A stretch of DNA of 64,000 bases, taken from NCBI RefSeq assembly GCF_010389155.1, contig NC_057769.1:1-64000 (forward strand), in the 5' to 3' direction. Positions 33,101 to 43,787 of the stretch are shown here, piece after piece. This DNA is from Erigeron canadensis (lineage: Eukaryota; Streptophyta; Magnoliopsida; Asterales; Asteraceae). A program made the translations under genes and the position numbers. How positions within the stretch are numbered: the stretch's first letter is position 1; each line of letters begins with the position of its first letter. Below the pieces are notes generated by a model. That model did not search any database, was not told the origin of the DNA, and saw only the letters and a program-made list of their open reading frames with translations.

Positions 33101-36100
33101 TGTGGTAAAATTAAAAGAAAATCAAAAAGTACAAAAATTCAGTGCTAAAAGTGTAAGGGGTTAAAATGTTGTGGTTAAAAAAAAAAAGAATAAAAAGGTT
33201 ACCCTTCTTTGCACTTTACAGTTAAAAAAACAGTAAAAGTTTTGTGTGAAAGTAAAAGTAATTCGCATAAAAGTTGAGTGCTAAAAGCGTAAGAGGCTAA
33301 AATGTTCTGGTGAATATAAAAGAAAATAAAAAAGTATAAAAGTTTAGTGCTAAAAGTGTAAGGGATTAAAATGTTGTTGTCAAAATAAAAAGAATAAAAA
33401 AGGTATTATTCTTTGCACGCGACAGTTAAAAAACAAACAGTATAATTTTTGTGTGAAAGAAAGTAGTTCGCATAAAAGTTTAGTGTTAAAAGTATAAGAG
33501 GCTAAAATGTTGTGGTTAAAATAAAAGAAAATCAAAAAACACAAAATTTTAGTGCTAAAAGTGTAATAGTTCAAATATTGTGGTGAAAATAAAATGAATA
33601 AAAAGTTTATTATTCTTTACACGTTTTCCCGTACATTTCTTTTTAATATATATGTTAAATAGTTTGTTGCTAAAGTGTAAGAGGCTAAAATGTAAAATGT
33701 TGTGACTAAAATAAAAGATTATCAAAAAGTATGAAAGTTTAGTGCTAAAAGTATAAAAAGTTAAAATATTGCGATGAAAATAAAAAGATTAAAAAGTTTA
33801 CTAAAAATTATTAAAGTTTAGTGCTAAAAATGTAAAGAGGGAAACTTTTGTGGTGAAAATAAAAAATATTAATCTTTACACGTTTTCCGAACTTTAAAAT
33901 AAAAGAAAATAAAAAAGTATGAAAGTTTAGTGCTAAAGTGTAAATAGTTAAAATATTGTGGTGAAAATAGAAAGAATAAAAAGTTTACTAAAAAGCATTA
34001 TAGTTTAGTGTTAAATGTGTAAAGTTTGAAACTTTTATGGTGAAAATAAATATAATGAAAAAGTATGCTATTATTTACTAAAAAGTATTATAGTTTAGTG
34101 CTAAAAGTGTAAATATTGAAACTTATGTGGTGAAAGTCAAAAGAATAAAAAGCTAAAAGTGTAAAGATTGAAACTTTTGCTGAAGATAAAAAGAATAAAA
34201 AATATACTTACTAAAATGTATTATTGTTTAGTGCTAAAAGTATAAAGATTGAAACTTATTGGTGAAAATCAAAAGAATAAAAAGCTAAAAGTGTAAAGAT
34301 TGAAACTTTTGTGGTGAAGATAAAAAGAATAGAAAGTATACTATTCTTTACTAAAAAGTATTATAGTTTAGTGTTAAAAGTGTAAAGATTGAAACTTATG
34401 TAGTGAAAATAAAAAGAATAAAAGAATAAAAAGTATACTATTATTTACTAAAATGTATTATAGTTTAGTGTTAAAAGTGTAAAGATTGAAACTTATGTGG
34501 CGAATATAAAAAAAATAAAAAGTATATTATTCTTTACACGTTGATTATGCAAGGATTATGATGGATGTATTGTACCGGCATCATATGACTCATACGTGGT
34601 GAGTTGATAGATATTCAATTGTGATACTGTGGCTAGGATTCCCTCCATTACCCTTATTTTTAAAATAAAAACTAAAAACTTAAAAACACAACTTACAAAC
34701 CCCAAAAATTTAAAAAGATTGATGGGTAGGGACAAACATTTAAAAACCAAAAAAGTAGGAAAAAGATATAGGCGAGGACGAAAAAAAAAATAAAAATAGT
34801 TACTGTAGTTTGCACGAAAACCAAAGATTTGTTTTTAATATATATATAAATTAAATGAAATAGAAATGATGAGGTGGAGATTTGGGGAAGTGGGGGAAGA
34901 AGATGGGGGTAGACTGGGGAAAATTGAGGTGGAAGATTTTGATTGGCGGTAAAGTTTGAGGGATCCCTCCCCCCTAAGGGTCAAAACATGACCACCCGTA
35001 GCAAAAGCGCACTTGGATGCAATGGTTGACACTTGTATCGCCAAAATATCTAATTTAAAATAAAGATAAGGACCAACTTCACCATTATCACAATATGTTA
35101 CATGTACTAAAAATAAAAAAGATTTACCTTTTACCATTTACTTTCCGCCAAACAAGGACATCAAACTTGGGATAAAGTTGTTGAGTTGCTTTTAAGATAC
35201 TTTTCTAGTTCGGATCAGATTTCATATGAGCCACCTAAAGTACCAAATAGCATGGTTGTAAATCTGGGTTATCTCGGTCGATATATCCCCGATATATCGC
35301 TTATCGGTGGTCGACCGAGATGATATATTCACTATATATCCCCGATAAATCCGATATATCTCTGATAAATCCCCAATATATCGCTTCGCTGGTCAACCGA
35401 GACGATACCGAAAAGCGATTTTTACAACCTTGCCAAATAGGATAACATTTACTACCGTAATGTGACATTGAGTTGATTCAACTTAATTTGAAGAATTGTT
35501 TTATGGCGTACTTAATTCGGATCCGATTCATATGAGCCACCTAAAGTAACAAATATGATAAAATTTCCCTCCCGATATCATCAATTTTATGACTATGAAG
35601 TCGTCAGTTTTTTTTTTCTTATGTAATACTCGATCATTATCAATAAAGCGTGCTGTTAAGACCATGTAGTTTCTTATTAGATTAGCCGATGTCTAAGTAT
35701 CTGATGTCAAGTGTACACCCTCGGTGGTGTGGTTTTATAACATATGTTTTTCTTTTTTCATCAACAAATTATTTTGTGACCTCTTTTGGTAACATATAAA
35801 CAAAGAGACAGTGCTTCAATTAATTCTATTAAAGCCTGGTGTCCAATTAAAGAAAAAGGTAACTCGGCTAACCCAAACAAATTTCCAACTGTACTCCTAT
35901 ATCTGCCAGCATCATAAACCCATTTCTGAACACTGCCACTGCCACCCTCTTCGTCCTCGTTATGTTTATTCAGTGTTGTAAATCTCGGCTGTATCGGCCG
36001 AGATATCGGGATCGTTCTTGGGGTCGGGCACTCAAGGAGACGGAATGGCTAGGATAGGGTCAGATATCTGCCCACAGCCGTCAACGACGGTCAACTGTCA

Positions 36101-37911
36101 AAACTGATCGACGGTGGTGGCGGTTGTTGGTGGTTATTAATGTTGGTGGGTGTGGTGGTTCATGGTGGATAGAATTTATGAGAGAAGATGGAAAGATGAG
36201 AGAGAGAGATATGAATATATGATGAGATGCTGTTAAAAAAAGGAGACATGATGGGAAAGGAAAAACCTTTTTATTAAATATTTACTAAAAGAGTTGTTCT
36301 TTGTACAATGGGTGTCTTTTAAATTTACAATAAAAATACAATTTTTTGTCTTGGAATGGCAAATAGACGAGAGCTAAAACATAAAATTCTAAGTCGCCCT
36401 CGCTTGTCTTTATTGTCATGCCTATTTATATTTTATATTATATAGATATATATATAATTATACTTGTATTCGTCTATTTTTTTAAACAAATTATATATGA
36501 ATACAATATTTATGAGTTGTTAATGTATTTCTAAATTTTTATTACATATAGTTTCATAAATTATTATTTTTATATATAAATTTCCCAATCCGATATCTCC
36601 CGGGTACCCCCCGATTCTTCAATCCCGATCCACGAGTTCTTCAACGTTGGGTTTATTAACAAAAATGTCACTTTGCTTGCTTGGAGCATTATTGACATTT
36701 TTTTGTACCCTTTTTCATATGGCTGTTCAAGGTAGGTCTGCTTACAATAGATATACCTTTCTACAAAGATACCATCTTCTCAATCCGTGAATGGATCAAA
36801 GTGATCCCAATTCCCACATGGTGCCTTCAAGTTATTCTTTCTTTTCTTGTCAATTTTAGTCTTGATTTTCACTATTTTATTCAACGTTTTCGCTTGTTTC
36901 TTATGTTTACTTTGACTGTCATTGTTTGATAGTTTGATGCTTGATCACACCCTACTGATTTGTTCCATGATGTCATGTGAATTTCATTCAAGTGTTGTTC
37001 ACCTTATACAACAAGAATATAAATCATATATGCAAAATAATAAATACAATAAAATAAAAAAATCTATTATTTTATACGAACATATACAAATAAAATAGAA
37101 AAGCAAATTTCACGCGGTAACCCAATAAAATGAAGTGTTTTAGGGTTTGTCTTTCAATGTCTAACGTAAATCGCAAATGTTCGTTTGTTGTTTACTTTCC
37201 AATCTAAAGCTACCTATTTGGTGAATCGACTGGTTTATGTATCATTTTCTTTGTGAATTCTCAGTAGTTTATGGATCTCCAAGTAGATTTAGTGATCTTG
37301 ATCATTCAATAGAGGTTTTTATTCTTAAAAATTATAGTTTCTGTAGCCATATTCCACATTAATCATTAAAAGAAAGAAAGAAGATTGTTTTGTGGCCTGG
37401 CTGTTAATGCCAACCCATTTGCACAGCCAAGACCTATTTATTATTCTTTCGTTACTTTCAAGCAATATCTTTAAACATGTGTAATCAAGTAAGATAATTT
37501 GTATTAGTTATTATAGAACGGTACCCGCGCGATGCGGCAGCGGTGGCGACGGTGATAGATGGTGGTGGCGTGCGGCGGCGGTGACAGGTGATGGTGGCGT
37601 GCGGCAGCGGTGACAGGTGATGGTGGCGCACGGGCGGTGTGGCGGCGGCTATTGGTGGTGGTGGTGGTGGTGGCGGCGGTGAGTAGTGTAAATTATTGAT
37701 GTAATGTGGTTTTGATGGATTGTTGAAAGTTGAAAATCGTATTTGCTTTATAATATGGTATAAATATATAGTTCTTGAAACTAATAGAGCTTCTGTATAT
37801 GGAATGTAGGTTTACTCTAAGCTGAGGGAGAAAAGATTCCCCGGGGAAATCGAGTTGCGAGACCTTATTGGCAACAAAATTGCAAATTCAAGAGTCTCAG
37901 ATGGGTTTTAA
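30146..37911 (+). CDS. SELT: Selenoprotein-T-like thioredoxin-fold protein, four exons
   Basis: Exons are 30146-30316, 30409-30473, 30715-31033 and 37810-37911, giving 657 bases including the stop, or 218 aa. All junctions are GT-AG and all phases agree. The N-terminal hydrophobic segment (about residues 7-24) fits an ER anchor. Residues 73-76 are CASC, the redox motif that is CxxU in animal selenoprotein T and Cys-only in plants. It is followed by SYRG, the family blocks ANYPPPLPKRLL and AGEHIFPRLGF, and in exon 4 RFPGEIELRDLIG. Two ATGs lie at the start (30146 and 30152), and the second matches the usual MDK start. The third intron is 6,776 bases and carries several transposons, so exon 4 is easily missed and replaced by a false read-through ending SLFL. 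It probably acts as an ER oxidoreductase. Confidence 0.9.
31455..31640. mobile_element. hAT-type MITE-like low-complexity segment
   Basis: Mixed CGGGTC, CGGGTTTGGGC and GGGTCTGGGC motifs starting at TAGGGCTGAGCTCGGG. This style is common in plant hAT-derived MITEs. Termini and target duplication were not resolved. In SELT intron 3. Confidence 0.3.
31641..32474. other. SELT intron 3, featureless part
   Basis: AT-rich intronic DNA. No gene or clear element seen. Confidence 0.35.
32475..32835. mobile_element. Harbinger-related MITE, left part
   Basis: It contains GATTGGCTGG near a G-rich end and an AT-rich core (GAAATTATATAGTATTAAAA, ATGTTTTAATAATTTTAATG) that matches the inverted copy in the Harbinger element at about 11850-11960. 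The matching right part resumes at 34840 after an inserted block. Confidence 0.45.
32836..34839. mobile_element. Degenerate Helitron-like insertion with AT-rich repeats
   Basis: Near its left edge is a strong hairpin (two CCCGGG arms around CGTTGT). About 33000-34540 is a degenerate array built on TTTAGTGCTAAAAGTGTAA, then ATTGAAAC and GTGAAAATAAAAAGAATAAAAA, with spacing of roughly 100-140 bases. The right edge reads as the complement of TTTATATATATATTAAA, like a mutated Helitron 5' end. Terminal CTAG and TC are not intact, so the class is tentative. Confidence 0.4.
34840..34974. mobile_element. Harbinger-related MITE, right part
   Basis: Read in reverse, GGGGGGAGGGATCC, then CAAACTTTACCGCCAATC and CCACCTCAATTTTCCCC match the left end of the Harbinger element at 11713-11840. 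It is flanked by TAA at 34975-34977, fitting a 3-base duplication. Confidence 0.6.
35253..35436. mobile_element. MITE with GGTTGTAAA ends and CCGATATATC repeats
   Basis: Inverted ends GGTTGTAAATC and GATTTTTACAACC enclose repeats of CGATATATC and CCCGATAAATC plus CTCGGTCGA/TCGACCGAG. No coding capacity. In SELT intron 3. Confidence 0.5.
35983..36650. mobile_element. Possible related element, GTTGTAAATCTCGG start
   Basis: It starts with GTTGTAAATCTCGGCTGTATCG and ends with CCCGATCCACGAGTTCTTCAAC, resembling the MITE at 35253-35436 in its ends and its CGATATC content. The interior is diverged. Boundaries are approximate. Confidence 0.3.
37515..37690. repeat. GC-rich minisatellite with Helitron-like end
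   Basis: It begins at GGTACCCGCGCGATGCGGCAGC, which resembles the inner face of a Helitron 3' end read in reverse. Two full 29-base units and a partial one of GGTGGCGTGCGGC(G/A)GCGG, then a (GGT)n run follow. It lies about 120 bases before SELT exon 4. Confidence 0.55.
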
Positions 37912-38642
37912 TGGATCACTTTGGTCTGGAGTGCGCATGTGGGTATGATCAACTGATGTTTCATGCTGTTTGTTTGCTTGTACCTTGTTAGCTTTAGAAA
38001 TGCCTACTTAAACTTAAAAGTCATAAGCTGGTGTTGCTTTATCTTATTTGTGATTCTGAACTATACCAGCTAACAGAGCTAGTATCATTGTGGGGTATCA
38101 GATAGAATCTAAATAAGAACATATATTTCACACATTAGTTAATGAGGGTCCAATTTAGGTTTGTTCTCTTAATATATTGTTTGGTTTACTAATATATTTT
38201 TTAGTACGAATTGGTCCACCCAACTCTATGATATATTCTTACAGATTTATAATCCTGACGTTTGAGCCTGTCTCAGCTGTAATTTAAATGTTAAACTTTA
38301 AGAGATGATATCAACACATTTTGTTTTGTTTACATACTGCTTTTTCCAATAAAGTGAAATGTCTAAATAATATCATAGGGTATAATATCATTATGTGTAG
38401 TTTTTGCGATTTCGTTCAACATGGAAATCTTGCAACTTACGATTATCAATTACTAACTTGAAATAGTTGCTTGTTGTTAGTCAGTACCGGGAACATGCGT
38501 CTATAATCTTGTTAATGAAGAATTCTTTCGAGATTTTAGCTAAAAGATTTTTGTTAAATTTGTTGCCAAATGAAAAACTTTGCACTTTATTAGATTGTAG
38601 AAAGTACAACCCATTGTTATGTTAGTGGGACTTCCATTGCCA
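37912..38642. other. SELT 3' flank
   Basis: Probably contains the SELT 3' UTR. No further gene seen. Confidence 0.35.
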
Positions 38643-38956
38643 GTCATGCCTTCGGATTGACTGTGGTGCTGGTAACATGGTCAATTTCTACCGGACAATG
38701 AAGAGGCAATGCCGCTGAGTCCAATTACCACTGCTGTTAAAAATAAAAAATAACAATAGTGTGTGTTTATTTTTTTCCTTTTCCTTTGTAGTTGTTTGAT
38801 TTCTTTGAATTTACTCTACTTTAATTTCCGCTCTTAACAATTTTCATAAATACTCATGTATAGCAAAAGTATTTAAATACAACTAATGTAGTTTTATTTT
38901 TATGTATGTACGTAGATACCTTTGAACCATTAAATACAAGTAACAACTAAAGTAAT
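38643..38956 (+). repeat. Duplicated segment, copy 1 (SINE 3' end plus flank)
   Basis: Matches 58713-59020 over about 310 bases, both in the SINE-like 3' part (GGATTGACTGTG ... CCACTGCTGTTAAAAA) and in about 200 bases beyond the A-run (TTCCGCTCTTAACAATTTTC, ATGTACGTAGATACCTT). Confidence 0.85.
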
Positions 38957-41900
38957 AATGTCTAAAGTTGGACATTCATTTTTGGACTCAAATGGGACTT
39001 AATAAATATTATAGCATGTGTAATGATAGGTTGTGGACGTGTCGAACTCATTTAACGTTTATAACTTCACTTTAACTCGTTCTAAACTGATTTTTGACTT
39101 CTCTAATGACCTTGTCAAGTCTCGGGAGTCGGTCAAAGTCCTGAGTCGTACTTAAAAACCTAATTAAAGTTTTGCTTGGAATATTGACATATATGCGATA
39201 CATATATTATATGTGCGGACTTGTGACGATCGCTGATCGCTTATAAATCATTCTTAAATTGCTATTGCCGATCAAGGTGAGTTCTGTAGTCCCCTACTCG
39301 ATTGAGATTCGGGCTGAAAGTGTACACGTGCTTGATTTATTGACTGATTTGATTGACGAGTTAACTTATTCTTTGTTGGATTATGCTTTCGATTTTGATT
39401 ATATGATGTGATTTGGTTAGTTTTACATACATGGAAGATGATAATATCTTTAATGAGTTGCAGGTGACCTTATAAGTATCTACGATTCCTTAAATGTAAA
39501 GTCATATGAAATGTATGTGCATTGTGATTTTGGATGATTCGTTGTACGTTGGACTTGTGATTGGGATTGGTTATGCACGTACTTGTTGATTGGTTCGACA
39601 AACTACTTGATGATTTGTGCTATGTACTCCCAGGTGTTATACACTTGATAATGTGGTTTTTGTAAAACGTACTCCCAAGTGTTCTACATGTTGAATCCCT
39701 ACCTAGGTCAGATGTAATACACGTTCACATCGGTTCAACTAGGAATTGGCAAGAAGTATCAATTATATATGTAGATCTGCTCTATGAAATCATTTTATGT
39801 TTTGTTTTGTAGAGCAGGATACTTTTATATTTATAAAATTTATTAATCTTCAATTCTATGTTTTTTGAATAAGATTCTATTTGGCTAAGCGTGATGATCA
39901 AAACTTTGATATGGTTAGTGTGAGAAAATCATTTACCCGAAAAAGAAAAAAAACCACCTTGAAATAGCATCACTGTTTGAGATTTATCGACAAGACACCT
40001 ACTTTGAAGAATGTACGTTGATATGGATATTGACTCAACCTTGTATCATAAAGTGAATTTGGAATATTTTTTACACTTTCATTGATGTAACCATTGTCCT
40101 CATCCGTAAAAAGGTGAAGAAGGATATTGGTTTGGTACAATTTTACATTTTTTTTCTTTTATTTTTTTAATGAGTTAGTAGTTAGCATTCGAGACACCAT
40201 AATAACATCCAAATGAACATTATGCGTAGTTCGAACCACGTGCCTGGAATGAAAACCATAATCCTTGAAAACCCTCCTAATAATGAACTCTTAGAAATAT
40301 AGAAAGTGAAATTCGAACATTGATAAATTTGACAAAGATATAAACCACACCGATTTTATAATATTTATTTCATAGAAATTTAACAAATGCAATATATTTT
40401 AATTTCAAAAGAATCTTTACTTAACAGACATTTAATAACTATCTAAAAAGATAATTACGTATACATAATATTATACGTAAATAATGACATAGATTCAACC
40501 ACTTGAGCCGATCTTAGACAAGCACCTCTCCTATATGTGTAATGGAGATCACCAATCTAGGCCATGGACCTTCTTGATCGTCCAGAGACCACGGGTAAAG
40601 TAATTTGTAAATTCCAAATTCTTAAGCATGTTGTACAACTTTTTTGAACTTTGCATTAAAAGATGACCGTCTAAATGTTTTTATAACTTGTTAGCTTGGT
40701 TTGGGTACATAAAAGAACACCAACTTGTATTTTAATCTAAGCCTTTTGAGTCGTTTTTGATGCTAAACTGTGGGAATGGAGAATACTTGTGACCGCAATA
40801 CTCATTTTTATCGTTTTCAGTGATTTTAATGTCTAAATCTTTTATCGTAGATGACCGTCTAGTTAATTGAGTTGGATAATTATGTCACGCCATTTTCTCA
40901 AGTAAAAGTCAATAATTTCAAGTCATAAATAGTCAACCGTTTTGCATTGCTTTATTTAAGTCAACCATGGTCATCGCAATGCGGGAAGAATTCGCCTAGC
41001 CAAACACTTTTGTTGATTATTGATTGTGTGATTATTTTCCTTGCTTTAGTTTATGTTTGCATTTGATTTTCGTAGTTTAATTAATCAACCAAAAATATTT
41101 CTTTTTAAATTTAACAAATTGCATTGCATCATCATTATAATTCGCATAAGATTTTCAATTCACCGTTTCCTTGTCGACACCCGAGTCATATTTGTCATAT
41201 ACTTGTGTATATGGTCAGATTTTGACTTTCCATCATTTCATCTCATATTCCAGCTCCATTATTATTAACCGCGGCCCGTTGATTTCCAACGAAGTCATTC
41301 GGGCCCGCGTCAAATACCTTTTGACTCTTTTCTATCCCCTTAAAATTTCTATCTTTTAATTTTTGCTTCAATTAAAGTTTTTGGTTTCAATATTTTGATA
41401 TCAAAATTTTGGATTCTCATATTTCAGTCAAACAATGTTGACTCTTTTACGGTTTTACCTTTATATATTCGGTTTTAATTATCTTTATCTATTTTGTTTC
41501 GTACAACATAATATGCAATAAATTTGATCGTCGTTAAGGATTTACATTCATGTAACGTTTAAAGGAAATATATTGCATCCCCATTGTCAAAATGTCATTA
41601 TTGCATTAATATTATACATATTATTATTCTTAGACGTTATTTTTATAATTGTTACATATTTTGTTGCTTTTCTATTTGTATTACACTAATGGCACAATAT
41701 AATGTTTATATCCAAAACTTCGTATAAATAGCATGTTTCACAAGAACATCCGGGTACAATGACTATTTAAATCTAAAAGGAATCTTTATATAATTCAGTA
41801 GGTATAGGATATCAATATTCTAAGATAACTCGAAAGTGTATTTTGATTATAAGCAAGAAAGAAAAAAATTCTTGTTTTTTAACCAGCGCTCCCTTTTAGG

Positions 41901-42005
41901 TATGCAGGTACTAAGAGTCCTCTCACTACCAACCAGCAGACATCATCTGGCTGGGTCTTGCCGGTATCAACAACGATAAAAAAACTACCAAATGGAAACA
42001 ATAAT
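38957..42005. other. Gene-free region, possible solo LTR remnant
   Basis: About 3 kb without a gene. 38960-39800 has features of a Gypsy LTR (GGTGAGTTCTGTAGTCCCCTAC, repeated ACTCCCAGGTGTTATACA-type phrases near 39630 and 39670), but no termini were fixed. The rest is featureless. Confidence 0.3.
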
Positions 42006-42274
42006 TGATGTGACTAATTTTATACCCATTATCGACATCCTTATTGGCCTATTTCTTATGCGTTTTAAGTATATTTTGTATGCATTTGGTGCGTTTATGG
42101 TGTTTGTTAGTGTTTACAGGCTCTAAACAGGTTACGCGTTCATTTGGTGCAATTACGAAGGGTTATTGGCCTAGAAGTTGATTTGAATGATTGAGAGTTG
42201 ATTTTTAAGTGGAAAAGACGGCGAATCTTGGCTTGTATTCGAGATCGAAAGAAGTTTGTCTTACACAAGCTATG

Positions 42275-42541
42275 ACTGCGCCGCAGTGGAGGGAAGCTAT
42301 GCCCACTGCGCCGCAGCCAAATCCCACAGAATGTTCTTGAACTAACCCCACTGCGTCGCAGGGGGGATGGCGATGAAGAGACTGCGCCGCAGTCAAGGAA
42401 GCAAGAAACCAAGACGTGGAATCAGACTACGCCGCAGTGGAGGGTTCGTAAGCCTACTGCGCCGCAGTCACCTTGAAGTCAAAATCAAAGCTACCTCACT
42501 ACGCTGCAGTGAGGGGAAGCACAACCCCACTGCGCCGTAGT
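42275..42541. repeat. Palindromic array ACTGCGCCGCAGT (LTR copy)
   Basis: Eight copies of a 13-mer, arms ACTGCG and CGCAGT around a central C, at 42275, 42305, 42350, 42381, 42426, 42456, 42498 and 42529. Several carry single changes such as ACTACG or GTCGCAG, consistent with C-to-T decay. The array ends 54 bases before the TATA box. Confidence 0.92.
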
Positions 42542-42594
42542 GGGTGCACGGGAGTCAAGGGTTTTGGACGTTTGCTGCATCAGATTTGGAAGAG

Positions 42595-42602
42595 TATAAA
42601 TA
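42595..42602 (+). promoter_or_regulatory. TATA box of the Gypsy LTR
   Basis: TATAAATA downstream of the palindromic array. The same box is near 57026 in the 3' LTR. Confidence 0.7.
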
Positions 42603-43656
42603 TGAAACAAACCCTAATTTCATTCGTTATCAAAATTCTTTTTAGGAGCTGTTCTACAAGGGTTCTTCAATCTCCAATCAAGATAATTTCTTAGGCGGAT
42701 TCATTGAAGATTCATGAGCACCCATCTAGATCGTATCTACTTACTGTCTTGCAATTTATTTTTCATCAAACGATTGGTACATCATGTTTCTTTTCTATTT
42801 TAATTATTATTGTGGAATGATCATGAGTGACTAAACGTTAAATCATCCACCTTGATGAAACTAGACGGATAATGTGATTGCAATATTTTTAATTCAAAAG
42901 AGTTTATTTAATTATCGTTGTTCTGTGATCTTGATGACTTTAATTCTTTTTATTAATTAATTTTGATATTGGTTGCATATGATTCTTCGTTGATGGTACC
43001 AGTTGAATGTGTATGTGATTTTAAAACGGTTACTTGTCTATGAGTAATTATCACTAGTTCATGGTATGATAGTGAATATCATTTTAAGAAAAGATTAACT
43101 TTGTCAACGTGATTGATATCGGTTGGTGGTACCACATTATTATCATTTAGGTTCAATTGATAATTTGATAGTCAATAAAACTGATTGTTGGAAGAATTGT
43201 CTTTGCTTTGGCGGTACCGGCTTGGGTAATTTAACTAGCAGTTAGGTGATTCGATATTTTGTTCACGGTTGGTGGTACCACGTGAGCACCTTAATCTTGT
43301 CACGATTATCTTTAAACTCTAGAGAATTTGTTTTTAATTAAATGCAATCACATTTGAAGTCGAGGGAAGTCAAGGTGGATGACTTTTAATTATATTGTCT
43401 GAAGTTCTTTACAAATTTATGCAATTATTTTGCAAACCAATTTTACTTTAATTGTCAAGAGGATTTTCAAAGCAACACCCGTTTTCCAAACCATTTCATA
43501 AGCAACTAGTCATTTCCAATCCCTGAGAACGAACTCAGACTTATCTCTTAACTATATTACAAACGATCAGGTCCACTGCCCGTGAGTGCGTAGTGGTGAG
43601 TTTTTAGGTAGTTTAAGTTTTATAAATTTAAAGTTCGATTTTGCACATCAAGTTTT

Positions 43657-43674
43657 TGGCGCCGCTGCCGGGGA
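43657..43674 (+). promoter_or_regulatory. Gypsy primer-binding site
   Basis: TGGCGCCGCTGCCGGGGA lies 6 bases after the LTR. It corresponds to the tRNA-Asp-type primer site described for Athila elements. Confidence 0.8.
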
Positions 43675-43787
43675 TTCTGTGCCGATTTAGTTGTTTATTT
43701 AGTGGTTTGATCCTTCCTCACGCGTGAGGAAGTTATTTGCTTTATTAGTTTAGTTCGTTTTCTTGGATTAACAGGTGCATTTAACGT

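Larger units (their letters stand above)
42006..43650 (+). repeat. Gypsy family A 5' LTR
   Basis: 1645 bases from TGATGTGACTAA to TTTTGCACATCA. It carries a palindromic array at 42275-42541, a TATAAATA box at 42595-42602 and four GGTACC-containing motifs in the 3' half (about 42997, 43129, 43213, 43272). Confidence 0.92.

Noticed and set aside
41880..41990. Possible structured RNA or tRNA left of the Gypsy element
   Set aside because: CCAGC/GCTGG-type pairings are short, with no promoter boxes or homology I can support.
42275..42541. CRISPR-like appearance of regularly spaced palindromic repeats
   Set aside because: The window is plant nuclear DNA, the units sit in LTRs, spacers are shared between both LTRs, and there are no cas genes.
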